Positions 42,969-52,103 are shown, numbered from the stretch's first letter. The stretch is 64,000 nucleotides of DNA from Cupriavidus sp. U2 (GCF_009663685.2 NZ_RCOG02000032.1:373382-437381); one strand, 5' to 3'. A program made the numbers and translations. The notes: generated by a model not told the origin, from the sequence alone.

Positions 42969-43676
42969 ATGAACGACAAGCTGAATACTTACGGATTCGG
43001 CAATAGTGCTGCGGGCGTCACCGACGTTGCCGTCCGCAACCGGGTCCTACGCAATACCTACTGGCTGCTGGCCATCTCGATGATCCCGACCGTGCTGGGC
43101 GCATGGATCGGCGTGGCTGCCGGATTCGCCGGCCTGGTCGCCGGCAGCCCCGGCATGTCGGCCCTGCTGTTCCTGGCCGTCGCTTTCGGTTTCATGTTCG
43201 CGATCGAGAAGACCAAGAACAGCAGCATGGGCGTGGTCCTGCTGCTGGCCTTCACGTTCTTCATGGGCCTGATGCTGGCGCGCATTCTCAGCCTGACGCT
43301 GTCGTACTCGAACGGCCCGGCGCTGATCATGTACGCGTTCGGCGGCACTGCGGCGGTATTTGGCGTCATGGCCACGATCGCCACGGTCAGCAAGCGCGAT
43401 TTCTCGGGCCTGGCCAAGTTCCTGTTCGTCGGCGTCGTGCTGCTGATCCTGGCCAGCATTGCCAACATCTGGTTGCAGATGCCGGCCCTGATGATCACGC
43501 TGTCGGTCATCGCCATCGCGATCTTCTCGATCTTCATCCTGATCGACGTGCAGCGCGTGGTGAATGGCGGCGAGACCAACTACATCACCGCCACGCTGGC
43601 CATCTACCTGGACGTGTACAACGTCTTCGTGAACCTGCTGGCGCTGCTGGGTATCTTTGGCGGCAACCGCGACTGA
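42969..43676 (+). CDS. BAX inhibitor-1 / YccA family membrane protein
   Basis: A 235-residue inner-membrane protein with about seven hydrophobic segments. The BI-1/YccA family includes calcium-leak channels and modulators of FtsH (YccA). The hydrophilic N-terminus MNDKLNTYGFGNSAAGVTDVAVRNRVLRNTYWLL is typical, as are FMLGLML-like FFMGLMLARIL, and the C-terminal FILIDVQRVVNGGETNYITATLAIYLDVYN with the conserved acidic residues. ATG 42969 has ACAGGAG upstream. An FtsH-inhibitor role would fit the HflKC genes nearby, but that link is inference. Confidence 0.9.
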   Translation: MNDKLNTYGFGNSAAGVTDVAVRNRVLRNTYWLLAISMIPTVLGAWIGVAAGFAGLVAGSPGMSALLFLAVAFGFMFAIEKTKNSSMGVVLLLAFTFFMGLMLARILSLTLSYSNGPALIMYAFGGTAAVFGVMATIATVSKRDFSGLAKFLFVGVVLLILASIANIWLQMPALMITLSVIAIAIFSIFILIDVQRVVNGGETNYITATLAIYLDVYNVFVNLLALLGIFGGNRD

Positions 43677-43693
43677 GCCGGCCCGCCATCATG

Positions 43694-43724
43694 AAAATAG
43701 CCGCCCGAGGGCGGCTATTTTTTT
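43694..43724. terminator. Bidirectional intrinsic terminator between BI-1 gene and rlmD
   Basis: The 12-bp arms AAATAGCCGCCC (43695-43706) and GGGCGGCTATTT (43709-43720) are followed by a T-run to 43724 on plus and by a T-run on minus from the A-rich left arm. It lies between convergent stops. Confidence 0.9.
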
Positions 43725-43760
43725 GTGCGCCGCCGGCTTCGGCCGCGCCCTTCCCTCGCG

Positions 43761-45146
43761 TCAGTCGCGCTCGAACACGGCGATCGACTCCACGTGCGAC
43801 GTATGCGGGAACATGTTCACCACGCCTGCACCCGCCAGGCGATAACCGGCCTCGTGCACCAGCAGGCCGGCATCACGCGCCAGCGTGGCCGGGCTGCACG
43901 ATACGTAGACGATGCGCCTGGGCAGCACGTCGCTGCCGGCCTGATGCAGTTCCCCCAGCGCCTTGCAGACGGCCAGCGCACCTTCGCGCGGCGGATCCAC
44001 CAGCCAGCGGTCGAAGCGGCCCAGCGCGGCGATATCCTCGGCAGTGACCTCGAAGAGGTTGCGGCAGGCGAACGACGTCTTGTCGGCCAGTCCGTTGTAC
44101 CCGGCGTTGGCCAGCGCCCGCGTGGTCAGGGCTTCACTGCCCTCGATACCCATGACCGACGCACCTTGCGTGGCCAGCGGCAGCGTGAAGTTGCCGATGC
44201 CGCAGAACAGGTCGAGCAGCCGGTCGGTGGGCTGCGCATCGAGCAGGCGCAGCGCGCGGCCGATCAGGACGCGGTTGATCTGGTGATTGACCTGCGTGAA
44301 GTCGGTGGGCTTGAACGGCATGCGGATGCCGAATTCGGGCAGCGTGTAGGCCAGCTCCTGCTCGGCCGGATAGAACGGATAGACCGTATCCGGGCCCTTG
44401 GGCTGCAGCCAGAACTGCACGTGGTGCTTGTCGGCAAACGCGCGCAGCAGGTCCTTGTCGGCATCGGTCAGCGGCTCCAGGATGCGCAGCACCAGCGCCG
44501 TCACTTCGGCGCCAACGGCCAGTTCGATCTGGGGCATGCGGTCACGGATCGACAGCCCCGTTACCAGTTCGCGCAACGGCACGAGCATCGCGGAAACATT
44601 CGGCGGCAGGATCTCGCAGCGCGTCATGTCCGCCACATAGCTGCTCTTGCGCTCGTGGAATCCCACCAGCACTCCGCCCTTCTTGGCCACGTAGCGCACG
44701 GTCAGGCGGGCCCGGTAACGATAGCCCCAGTCCGGGCCGGCGATCGGGCGGAACACCACGTCGGGCTTCACTTTCGACAGGTGCCAGAGATTGTCTTCCA
44801 GCACCCGCTGCTTGATCGCCAGTTGCGCCCGGGCGTCCAGGTGCTGCATCGAGCAGCCGCCGCACACGCCAAAGTGCTGGCAGCCCGGCTCCACGCGCAT
44901 CACGGACGGCTGCTTGACCTCCACCAGATGCGCCTGCTCGTAGCTGGGCTTGCGGCGGTAGCTCTTGTACGACACGGTTTCGCCGGGCAGCGCCCCCTCG
45001 ACGAAGATCACCTTGCCGGGTGTGCCGTCCTCGTTATTCTCCAGGCGGCCGACGCCACGCGCCTCCATGTCGAGGCTATGAATAGTGACCACGGAATCGC
45101 TGGGGGGCGCGGATGCGGCGGGCGCGGCACCCGGCTTGCCCGCCAT
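43761..45146 (-). CDS. rlmD: 23S rRNA (uracil-1939-C5)-methyltransferase RlmD
   Basis: An SAM-dependent RNA m5U methyltransferase. The 461-residue protein has a TRAM domain (VTIHSLDMEARGVGRLENNEDG), the 4Fe-4S cysteines in GCQHFGVCGGCSMQHL plus a later Cys in MTRCEILPP, the SAM motif LLDLFCGIGNFTLPLA, DPPREGA, and the catalytic YVSCSPATLARD. The start is uncertain: ATG 45146 (MAGKPGAAPAAS) was chosen, with GTG 45179 as an alternative. A TACAAT on the minus strand (45220-45215) lies upstream of both. Confidence 0.93.
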   Translation of the reverse strand: MAGKPGAAPAASAPPSDSVVTIHSLDMEARGVGRLENNEDGTPGKVIFVEGALPGETVSYKSYRRKPSYEQAHLVEVKQPSVMRVEPGCQHFGVCGGCSMQHLDARAQLAIKQRVLEDNLWHLSKVKPDVVFRPIAGPDWGYRYRARLTVRYVAKKGGVLVGFHERKSSYVADMTRCEILPPNVSAMLVPLRELVTGLSIRDRMPQIELAVGAEVTALVLRILEPLTDADKDLLRAFADKHHVQFWLQPKGPDTVYPFYPAEQELAYTLPEFGIRMPFKPTDFTQVNHQINRVLIGRALRLLDAQPTDRLLDLFCGIGNFTLPLATQGASVMGIEGSEALTTRALANAGYNGLADKTSFACRNLFEVTAEDIAALGRFDRWLVDPPREGALAVCKALGELHQAGSDVLPRRIVYVSCSPATLARDAGLLVHEAGYRLAGAGVVNMFPHTSHVESIAVFERD

Positions 45147-45269
45147 TTCGGGCTTGGAAGATTCGACGGCTTGAGACACCGGAGGGACCTGACGTATTGT
45201 TTTGCGAAAGCGCGATTGTAGTCCAGTCATCGCGCCGTCACGAAAGTCCGAACGACGAAAGAGGAAACG

Positions 45270-46124
45270 ATGGAACTGATTTCGTGGAACATCCAGTGGG
45301 GACGCGGTGCCGACGGCAAGGTCGACCTGGCCCGCATCGTTTCCACGATCCGCGACATGACCGATCCCGACGTCATCTGCCTGCAGGAAGTCACCCGCGG
45401 CTTTTCGGACATGGCAGGCCAGCCGCAGCGCGACCAGGTGGCCGAACTGACCGCGCTGCTGCCCGGGTATCGCGTCATCTTCGCGCCGGGCGTGGACCGC
45501 ACCCATGGCGACGGCACGCCGCGGCAGTTCGGCAATGTCGTGGCCACGCGGCTGCCGGTGCGCGAGATCTTCCGCCATGCCCTGCCCTGGCCGGCCGATC
45601 CCGACGTGGCATCGATGCCGCGCGTCGCGCTGGAAGTTACCGTGGAGGCCGGGGCCAGGCCGATTCGGGTCATTTGCACCCACCTGGAGTTCTACTCGAA
45701 GCTGCAGCGCGCCGCGCAGGCGGACGCCCTGCGCCAGTGGCACGTAGAGGCCTGCGAGCACGCGCGGCGCCCCGGCAAGTCGGAAAAAAAGCCCGGCCCG
45801 TTCACGCCCGAACCACGCCCGACCGAGGCCATCCTCTGCGGCGACTTCAACAGCAAGCCCGATGACGTGGCCTACCAGCGCATGATCGAGCCCTACCCCG
45901 ATGCCACCGTAAACTGGAAAGATGCCTGGTGCCACATGCATCCAGGGCAGTCGCACGCGCCGACCTGCGCGCTGTACGACAAGGTGCAGTGGCCGGAGCC
46001 ACCGTTCGCCTGCGATTTCATGTTTGTGACGGAAGACCTGCTGGCCAACGTGACGCGTTGCGAGGTCAATGGCAAGACCGACGCCTCGGACCACCAGCCG
46101 ATCCACCTGAGCCTGAACCGCTGA
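45270..46124 (+). CDS. Endonuclease/exonuclease/phosphatase family protein
   Basis: A 284-residue member of the DNase I-like metal-dependent hydrolases. The family motifs are in order: ISWNIQWGRG (N-terminus, Asn), ICLQEVTRG (catalytic Glu), FGNVVATRLP, CTHLEFYSK, GDFNSKPDD (Asp/Asn pair) and SDHQPIHLSL (catalytic His). It could be a DNA repair nuclease or a phosphodiesterase; the substrate is not clear. No signal peptide is visible. The ribosome binding site AGAGGAAACG precedes ATG 45270. It is convergent with the 3'-5' exonuclease gene (42 nt between stops). Confidence 0.88.
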   Translation: MELISWNIQWGRGADGKVDLARIVSTIRDMTDPDVICLQEVTRGFSDMAGQPQRDQVAELTALLPGYRVIFAPGVDRTHGDGTPRQFGNVVATRLPVREIFRHALPWPADPDVASMPRVALEVTVEAGARPIRVICTHLEFYSKLQRAAQADALRQWHVEACEHARRPGKSEKKPGPFTPEPRPTEAILCGDFNSKPDDVAYQRMIEPYPDATVNWKDAWCHMHPGQSHAPTCALYDKVQWPEPPFACDFMFVTEDLLANVTRCEVNGKTDASDHQPIHLSLNR

Positions 46125-46166
46125 GGGCCAGTGCTGCCCGGACGCCGCCTGTGGCCGCGGCAGTCG

Positions 46167-47003
46167 TCAGTCGTCTTCCTCGGCCTCGGGCGCCATCGGC
46201 TGCAGCTTGAACGCGCGCAGGTACGCCATCCACTGCGCGCCCGGCAGCTCGGCCAGCGATTCCTGGATCAGCGCCACTTCCATGTCGAACTCGCGCGGTG
46301 ACAGGCCGCCGCGCATCAGCTGGAAGCGGCAGTACATCAGGTACGTGTTGACGACATCGGTCTCGCAATAGTCGCGGATCTCGTTCAGCTTGCCCTGCTG
46401 GAACGCCTGCCAGACCATGCTGCCGTCCATGCCCATCTTGCCCGGAAAGCCGCACAGCTTGGCCAGGTCATCGAGCGGCGCGCTGGCCCGCGGCTGGTAC
46501 ATCGCCAGCAGGTCCATCAGGTCCAGGTGCCGCATGTGATAGCGGCTGATGTAGTTGTTCCACTTGAAATCGCGGCTGTCGTCGTCGCGGCCCTCGCCCA
46601 TCTCCCAGTAGCGTGGCGCGGCCACACCGTGGACCAGGCCGCGATAGTGCAGCACCGGCAGGTCGAAACCGCCCCCGTTCCACGACACCAGCTGCGGGCT
46701 GTAGCGCGCAATCAGTTCGTAGAACTTCTGGATCAGCGTGGCTTCCCCATCCTCGAGCGTGCCCAGCGACCCGACATGGAATACCGCCGAACCATCGCGC
46801 TGCGTACGGCGCAGCACGCACGAAATGGCGGCCACGCGCTGCAGATAGTGCGGCAGGAAATCGGAGCCGGTCTTCTCCCGGCGGGCGGCAAACGCATGCT
46901 CGGCGACTTCGGCGTCGCTCATCGATGCGGGATGGTCATGCAAACGGCGCAGGCCGTCGACATCGGGAATCGTCTCGATGTCGAATACCAGCACAGGGGT
47001 CAT
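46167..47003 (-). CDS. Predicted 3'-5' exonuclease, PolB-like DnaQ fold
   Basis: A 278-residue protein of the PolB-like exonuclease family found widely in betaproteobacteria and often misannotated as a polysaccharide biosynthesis protein. The exonuclease acidic motifs are visible: VFDIETIPD (ExoI, Asp-x-Glu), SWNGGGFDLPVL (ExoII) and IRDYCETDVVNTYLMYC (ExoIII). The central HLDLMDLLAMY is conserved. Its ATG overlaps the rpoS stop by 4 nt (47000-47003), so it is translationally coupled to rpoS and expected to follow stationary-phase transcription. Confidence 0.88.
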   Translation of the reverse strand: MTPVLVFDIETIPDVDGLRRLHDHPASMSDAEVAEHAFAARREKTGSDFLPHYLQRVAAISCVLRRTQRDGSAVFHVGSLGTLEDGEATLIQKFYELIARYSPQLVSWNGGGFDLPVLHYRGLVHGVAAPRYWEMGEGRDDDSRDFKWNNYISRYHMRHLDLMDLLAMYQPRASAPLDDLAKLCGFPGKMGMDGSMVWQAFQQGKLNEIRDYCETDVVNTYLMYCRFQLMRGGLSPREFDMEVALIQESLAELPGAQWMAYLRAFKLQPMAPEAEEDD

Positions 47004-48181
47004 AAAACGGCGTCCTTGCGTACACCTTGCGAAGCGAAATGCCGTTTGAGCTTGACCAGCGCCTCCTGCTGGATCTGGCGCACGCGCTCGCGCGTCAGAC
47101 CCATTTCCTCGGCCAGCTCCTCGAGCGTGGCCGGCTCGATGTGGTTGAGCCCGAACCGGCGCTCCACCACATAGCGATGCTTCTCCGACAGGCGTGCCAG
47201 CCAGAGCTTCATCAGGTTTTCCAGCTCGCGGTGGGCCACTTCCTGATCGGGCGCGGCGTTATGTTCGTCCGACAGGAAATCGAGCAGGCTCGAACCCGGG
47301 TCAAGATCGAACGGCGTATCCAGCGAGGTGGTATGTTCATTGAGTGCCAGCACGTCCTGCACCTCGTCCGGCGTCTTGCCGAGCAGGTGGGCGATGTCCT
47401 CGAGGCTGGCGTCGCGGCCATCGGTGCCACCTTTTTCAAGATGGCGCTTGGCGCGCAGGACTTGGTTGAGCTCGCGAATCACATGCACCGGCAAACGCAC
47501 GGTGCGGGCCTGGTTCATGATCGCGCGCTCGATGCTCTGGCGGATCCACCAGGTGGCATACGTCGAAAAGCGGAAACCGCGCGAAGGATCGAATTTCTCG
47601 ATCGCGTGCATCAGGCCGAGATTGCCTTCCTCGATCAGGTCGAGCAGCGGCACGCCGCGATTCAGGTAGCCCTTGGCAATGCTCACCACGAGACGCAGGT
47701 TGCGCTCGATCATGACCTGCCGGGCCGAAAAATCGCCGCCCTTGGCCAGCGTGGAGAAATGCAGTTCCTCCGGGGCCGAGAGCAGCGGCTTGATACTGAT
47801 GCGATTGAGGTAGTGCTGGACCGTGTCGGCAGCCAGTTCCGTATGCAGGACGGTGCGGAAGTCGTCGGGTTCCGGCGCGGCTTCGGTGCCGGCCTCTTCC
47901 TCTTCGTCTTCTTCCTCGTCTTCGTCCTCGGCGTCGTCGGCGCTCAGATCGGCGTTGCGCTCGGTATTCCGATCGCCATTGGTGCGCAGGCTGCCGCGCG
48001 ACACCGGCGCGATGGGCTCGTCGGCCACCGGCACCATGTCGGATGCGGGTTCGAGTTCGACCTCGAATACTTCGGCATCGCCTTCAGCGGCTCGGGTTGC
48101 CACACCAGCCTGTCCTTCCGGCTGCTTGGGACGACGGGTCCTGCTGACAACTCCGGATGAAACAGTTTTCTGGCGTGGCAT
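47000..48181 (-). CDS. rpoS: RNA polymerase sigma factor RpoS
   Basis: The stationary-phase and general-stress sigma factor. The 393-residue protein has region 1.2 (DTVQHYLNRIS), region 2 with GNLGLMHAIEKFDPSRGFRFSTYATWWIRQ (given in parts: GNLGLMHAIEKF, FSTYATWWIRQSIERA), region 3 and region 4 helix-turn-helix (LEELAEEMGLTRERVRQIQ). It is longer than E. coli RpoS (330 aa) because of a disordered N-terminus with an acidic run of Asp/Glu (about residues 82-108) encoded by a repetitive GAG/GAC stretch. It lies 6 nt after nlpD, in the classic pcm-nlpD-rpoS order. Confidence 0.96.
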   Translation of the reverse strand: MPRQKTVSSGVVSRTRRPKQPEGQAGVATRAAEGDAEVFEVELEPASDMVPVADEPIAPVSRGSLRTNGDRNTERNADLSADDAEDEDEEEDEEEEAGTEAAPEPDDFRTVLHTELAADTVQHYLNRISIKPLLSAPEELHFSTLAKGGDFSARQVMIERNLRLVVSIAKGYLNRGVPLLDLIEEGNLGLMHAIEKFDPSRGFRFSTYATWWIRQSIERAIMNQARTVRLPVHVIRELNQVLRAKRHLEKGGTDGRDASLEDIAHLLGKTPDEVQDVLALNEHTTSLDTPFDLDPGSSLLDFLSDEHNAAPDQEVAHRELENLMKLWLARLSEKHRYVVERRFGLNHIEPATLEELAEEMGLTRERVRQIQQEALVKLKRHFASQGVRKDAVL

Positions 48182-48187
48182 GAAACC

Positions 48188-49075
48188 TCACTGTGGCGGT
48201 AGATACCGCATCGGATCGACCGGTTTTCCGTTCTTGCGAACCTCGAAGTGCAGCTTGACCCTGTCAGTATCACTGTTACCCATTTCGGCAATCTTCTGGC
48301 CCTTGCGGACCGTTGACTGCTCTGCCACCAGCACCTTGTCGTTATGACCGTAGGCGGTGAGATACGTGTCGTTGTGTTTGATGATGACAAGATTCCCGTA
48401 GCCGCGCAAGGGGCCTACGTGAATCACCCTACCCTCGTCGGCAGCCAGCACCGGATCGCCTTTCTTGCCAGCAATATCGATGCCTTTGTTACCTTTGTCG
48501 TCAAATTTACCAATCAATTGTCCGCTCGCCGGCCAGGCCAGGCGGACGTCGCCTGCCGGGGCCGACGCGCCAGCTGCCGCGCTGGCGCTGGCGCCGGCGG
48601 CCGCGGCCGGGGCGGCCGCTGCGGGCGTGGCCGCCGGGGCGGAAGATGCGCTCATCGGCGTGCCCACCGGGCGCGTGGCGTCGATCGGCTGCGACTGCAC
48701 CGTGCCCGGCGCCACCGGCACGGTGGCCACGCCCGGGGCGGCGTTCACGTCGGCACTCGGCGGCACCACGCGCAGCAGCTGGCCGACCTCGATCTGGTTC
48801 GCGTTGGCCATATTGTTCCAGGCCGCCACGTCGCGATACGACTGGCCATTTTCCAGTGCGATTCGGTAAAGGGTATCGCCGCGCTTGACCCGATAGTATC
48901 CGGCAGGCGCCGGCTCCAGCGGCGCGGCCGTCTGGGCGGTGCCGCCGGACGTCCGGTCCACCACGGGTGCCGGCATCGGCGAATTGGCGCAGGCGGCCAG
49001 TACCGCCGCGCAGGCCAGGATGCTCAGATGTTGTCCGACTCGTGTGGAATTCTTCTGATTCACGATGTTGTGCAT
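48188..49075 (-). CDS. nlpD: Lipoprotein NlpD, LysM and degenerate LytM domains
   Basis: A 295-residue outer-membrane lipoprotein that in E. coli activates the amidase AmiC at septation. The lipobox LAAC gives Cys29. A LysM domain (YRVKRGDTLYRIALENGQSYRD, about 61-104; quoted in part) binds peptidoglycan. An Ala/Pro-rich linker leads to a C-terminal M23 domain (KGIDIAGKKGDPVLAADEGRV onwards, quoted in part). The catalytic metal ligands are missing (GIDIAG without the His, LHFEVR for HxH), as in known NlpD activators. It starts 8 nt after pcm. The rpoS promoter is often inside nlpD. Confidence 0.94.
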   Translation of the reverse strand: MHNIVNQKNSTRVGQHLSILACAAVLAACANSPMPAPVVDRTSGGTAQTAAPLEPAPAGYYRVKRGDTLYRIALENGQSYRDVAAWNNMANANQIEVGQLLRVVPPSADVNAAPGVATVPVAPGTVQSQPIDATRPVGTPMSASSAPAATPAAAAPAAAAGASASAAAGASAPAGDVRLAWPASGQLIGKFDDKGNKGIDIAGKKGDPVLAADEGRVIHVGPLRGYGNLVIIKHNDTYLTAYGHNDKVLVAEQSTVRKGQKIAEMGNSDTDRVKLHFEVRKNGKPVDPMRYLPPQ

Positions 49076-49083
49076 AGTTCGAC

Positions 49084-49986
49084 TCAGATGGTGCCCGATT
49101 TTAAGGGCACAAAGAAAACGGCTTCAAGCGCAGTCCTGTGAAATCGATGCCGATTGAGGCGCTCGATCAGCAGCAGTTGCTGCGTCACCGTCTGACCCGG
49201 CGCGCCGTTGCCAGGTGTCACCACCGGCGCAATCAGACGCCCGCCGATGGCCAGTTGTTCCAGCAGGGCCTGCGGCACCTCCATGCCGGCCGCGGCAAGG
49301 ATGATCGACGAGAACGGCGCGGCCTGCGGCAGGCCCAGCATGCCGTCGCCGTAATGCAGGCGGATATTCGGCACGCGCAGCGGCCGCAGGTTGGCCTTGG
49401 CTTGTTCGTGTAGCGGACGGATTCGCTCGATGGAGAACACTTCCTGCGCGCACAGGCTCAGCACGGCGGCCTGGTAGCCGCAGCCGGTGCCGATTTCGAG
49501 CACGCGCGCCAGCGGCTGATCGGGGGTCAGCCCCTCGCGCAGCAGCTCGATCATGCGCGACACGACCGAAGGCTTGGAAATGGTCTGCTGATGCCCGATC
49601 GGCAGCGCCGCGTCCTCATAGGCCTGCGAGGCCAGCCCCGGCTCCATGAACAGATGGCGCGGCACCGTGGCGATGGCGCCCAGCACGCGCTCGTCGCGGA
49701 TGCCGCCGGCGCGCAGGCGCGCGGCCAGCGCGGCACGGGCCCGGTCCGACGCCATGCCGCCGCCGCCAGCCGTGGCCGCCGACGCGCGCGCCTCCACGGC
49801 ACTGCCCGGCGGGGGCGGTGCGGCAGGCGGGGCGGCAGGCTTGCGGGGCTTGACGGTGGCAGGCGCCGGTGCGGCCGCGCGCTTGCCCACCGCCGGCATG
49901 CCGGCAGTGCGCGCGGGCGCTGGCTTGCGTTCGACTACCGCATCCAGCGGCAGCGGAAAGCGGGGGCGGCGCGGCGTGGAACTCAT
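49084..49986 (-). CDS. pcm: Protein-L-isoaspartate O-methyltransferase
   Basis: It methylates isoaspartyl residues in damaged proteins with SAM to start their repair. The catalytic domain spans about residues 80-300, with GIRDERVLGAIATVPRHLF, the SAM motif VLEIGTGCGYQAAVLS and GGRLIAPVV. The first 80 residues are a Pro/Ala/Lys-rich low-complexity extension that most Pcm proteins (about 210-220 aa) lack. An internal ATG (MASDRARAALAARL) would give a standard-length protein, so the start is uncertain. It lies between surE and nlpD. Confidence 0.9.
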   Translation of the reverse strand: MSSTPRRPRFPLPLDAVVERKPAPARTAGMPAVGKRAAAPAPATVKPRKPAAPPAAPPPPGSAVEARASAATAGGGGMASDRARAALAARLRAGGIRDERVLGAIATVPRHLFMEPGLASQAYEDAALPIGHQQTISKPSVVSRMIELLREGLTPDQPLARVLEIGTGCGYQAAVLSLCAQEVFSIERIRPLHEQAKANLRPLRVPNIRLHYGDGMLGLPQAAPFSSIILAAAGMEVPQALLEQLAIGGRLIAPVVTPGNGAPGQTVTQQLLLIERLNRHRFHRTALEAVFFVPLKSGTI

Positions 49987-50095
49987 TTCGGATACGGCGC
50001 TGGAACCAAGGGAAGGACAAAAACGATGCCGTCGCGCAGCATACCGGCGCGGCGACCGCGAAAAAACGCCTGAGGGGCGCGCGGCGATGACACGC

Positions 50096-50848
50096 TCACC
50101 CCAGCCACTGTTCGATCTGTTCGAGCTGGCCGCGATGCGTCAGGTCCAGCTGCAGCGGCGTGAGCGAGACGAAGCCATTGGCCGTGGCATGGAAATCGGT
50201 GCCCTCGCTGGCATCGCGCGCGTCGCCGGCCGGGCCAATCCAGTAAATGGGGTCGCCGCGCGGATTCACCTGCTGGATCACCGGCTGCGACGGATGGCGC
50301 TTGCCAAGGCGCGTGGCGCGGTGCCCGCGGATATGCTCGAACGGCAGGTTCGGAATATTGACGTTGAGCAGGAACGGTTCGCGCGGCGGACGCGCGATCA
50401 CGTTCTCGACGATCTCGCGCGCCACGCGCGCCGCCGCATCGAGATGCTCCCAGCCATGGTGCACCTGCGAGAACGCGATCGACGGGATGCCGAACAGGTA
50501 GCCCTCGATGGCTGCGGCAACCGTGCCGGAGTACAGCACGTCCTCGCCCATGTTCTGGCCCTGGTTGATGCCAGACACCACCAGATCTGGCCGATCCTCC
50601 ATCAGGCCGGTCAGCGCCACGTGCACGCAGTCCGTCGGCGTACCATTGATATAGCGGAACCCCTTTTGCACGCCTTCCTTCGCCTCGTACACCGAAAGCG
50701 GGCGCTGCAGCGTCAGAGAATTCGACGCGCCGCTGTGATTCTGTTCCGGAGCGATCACGGTCACGCGCGCCAGGGGCGCGAGTGCTGCGTGCAGGACGGC
50801 GAGCCCCGGCGCAAGGTAACCGTCATCGTTGGCGAGAAGGATATGCAT
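50096..50848 (-). CDS. surE: 5'/3'-nucleotidase SurE
   Basis: A stationary-phase survival nucleotidase. The 250-residue protein has the metal-binding Asp8-Asp9 in MHILLANDDGYLAPGL, Ser in NHSGASNSLTL, and Asn in VSGINQGQNMGEDVLYSGTV. FLLNVNIPNLP is also conserved. ATG 50848 was chosen; the frame extends upstream without a family match. It heads the surE-pcm-nlpD-rpoS order, 109 nt before pcm. Confidence 0.97.
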   Translation of the reverse strand: MHILLANDDGYLAPGLAVLHAALAPLARVTVIAPEQNHSGASNSLTLQRPLSVYEAKEGVQKGFRYINGTPTDCVHVALTGLMEDRPDLVVSGINQGQNMGEDVLYSGTVAAAIEGYLFGIPSIAFSQVHHGWEHLDAAARVAREIVENVIARPPREPFLLNVNIPNLPFEHIRGHRATRLGKRHPSQPVIQQVNPRGDPIYWIGPAGDARDASEGTDFHATANGFVSLTPLQLDLTHRGQLEQIEQWLG

Positions 50849-51097
50849 GGCCGCGATTGTACCTGAGCGAAAGGCCGCTGGCGGCACCGCGGATGCACCG
50901 GAAACGGGACAGATGCAGCGCCGGCGCCCCCGGCAGCCGGCCGCCATGCGGCGCCCGAATAGGCGACATGCAGCGATTTTTTCCTGCAGAACGATCGTGC
51001 TTTTCTTGCGCTACACTTGCCCGGCGTCGTGCCCGGCCGCCCCGGCGTTCCTGCCGGGCACGGCACCGGCAAGACCACATCACACATGGGAGACACA

Positions 51098-52072
51098 ATG
51101 AAAGCCGTACTGTGCAAAGCCTGGGGCCCGCCCGATTCGCTGGCGCTGGAAACCCTGCCCGACCTCGTGCCCGGCGACGGCGAAGTCGTCATCGACGTCA
51201 AGGCCGCCGGCGTGAACTTCCCGGATGTGCTCATCATCCAGAACAAATACCAGGCCAAGCCCGAGTTGCCGTTTTCGCCCGGCTCGGAGCTGGCCGGGGT
51301 GGTCAATGCCGTCGGCGCCGGTGTCACGCATGTGAAACCCGGTGACAAGGTGATTGCCTATCTGGGCAACGGCGCGTTTGCCACCCAGGCCCGCGCGCCG
51401 GCCAAGGCCGTGGTGCCGATGCCGCCCGGCATCGACTTCGACGTGGCTGCCGCGTTCACGCTGACCTACGGCACGTCGCACCACGCCGTGGTGGACCGTG
51501 GCGAACTGAAGGCCGGCGAAACCATGCTGGTGCTGGGCGCAGCCGGCGGCGTGGGCCTCGCGGCTATCGAAATCGGCAAGGCCATTGGCGCCCGCGTGAT
51601 CGCCGCGGCGTCCACCGACGAAAAGCTGGCGGTCTGCAAGGAACACGGCGCCGACGCCTTGATCAACTACACCACCGAAGACCTGCGCGAGCGCATCAAG
51701 GCGCTGACCGACGGCAAGGGTCCGGACGTGATCTACGACCCGGTGGGCGGCGTCTACGCGGAACCGGCCTTCCGTTCGATTGGCTGGCGGGGCCGCTATC
51801 TGGTGGTGGGCTTCGCCAATGGCGAAATTCCGAAGATTCCGCTGAACCTGGCGCTGCTCAAGGGCGCGTCGCTGGTAGGCGTATTCTGGGGCGACTTCGC
51901 GCGGCGCGAGCCGAAGGCCAACCAGGCCAACATGGCCCAGATGCTCGGCTGGATGAAGGAAGGCAAGATCCGTCCGCATATCTCGGCACGGTATCCGCTG
52001 GAACAGGCCCCGCAAGCGCTCAAGGACATGGAAGCGCGCAAGGTGACGGGGAAGATCGTCATTACGCCGTAA
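51098..52072 (+). CDS. NADPH:quinone oxidoreductase, zinc-free MDR family
   Basis: A 324-residue medium-chain dehydrogenase/reductase without the structural zinc cysteines. The N-terminal GroES-like domain (VKAAGVNFPDVLIIQNKYQ, FSPGSELAGVV) is followed by the Rossmann motif GAAGGVGLAAIEIGKAIGA and AAASTDEKLAVCKEHGADA. DPVGGVYAEPAFRSIGW-type sequence is typical of QOR/acrylyl-CoA-reductase-like members. Quinone reductase is the likely annotation, but a 2-enoyl reductase cannot be excluded. The ribosome binding site GGGAGACACA precedes ATG 51098. It is divergent from surE. Confidence 0.88.
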   Translation: MKAVLCKAWGPPDSLALETLPDLVPGDGEVVIDVKAAGVNFPDVLIIQNKYQAKPELPFSPGSELAGVVNAVGAGVTHVKPGDKVIAYLGNGAFATQARAPAKAVVPMPPGIDFDVAAAFTLTYGTSHHAVVDRGELKAGETMLVLGAAGGVGLAAIEIGKAIGARVIAAASTDEKLAVCKEHGADALINYTTEDLRERIKALTDGKGPDVIYDPVGGVYAEPAFRSIGWRGRYLVVGFANGEIPKIPLNLALLKGASLVGVFWGDFARREPKANQANMAQMLGWMKEGKIRPHISARYPLEQAPQALKDMEARKVTGKIVITP

Positions 52073-52103
52073 AGGCGCGCCACCCCTTCAACGTGTTTTG
52101 CTC

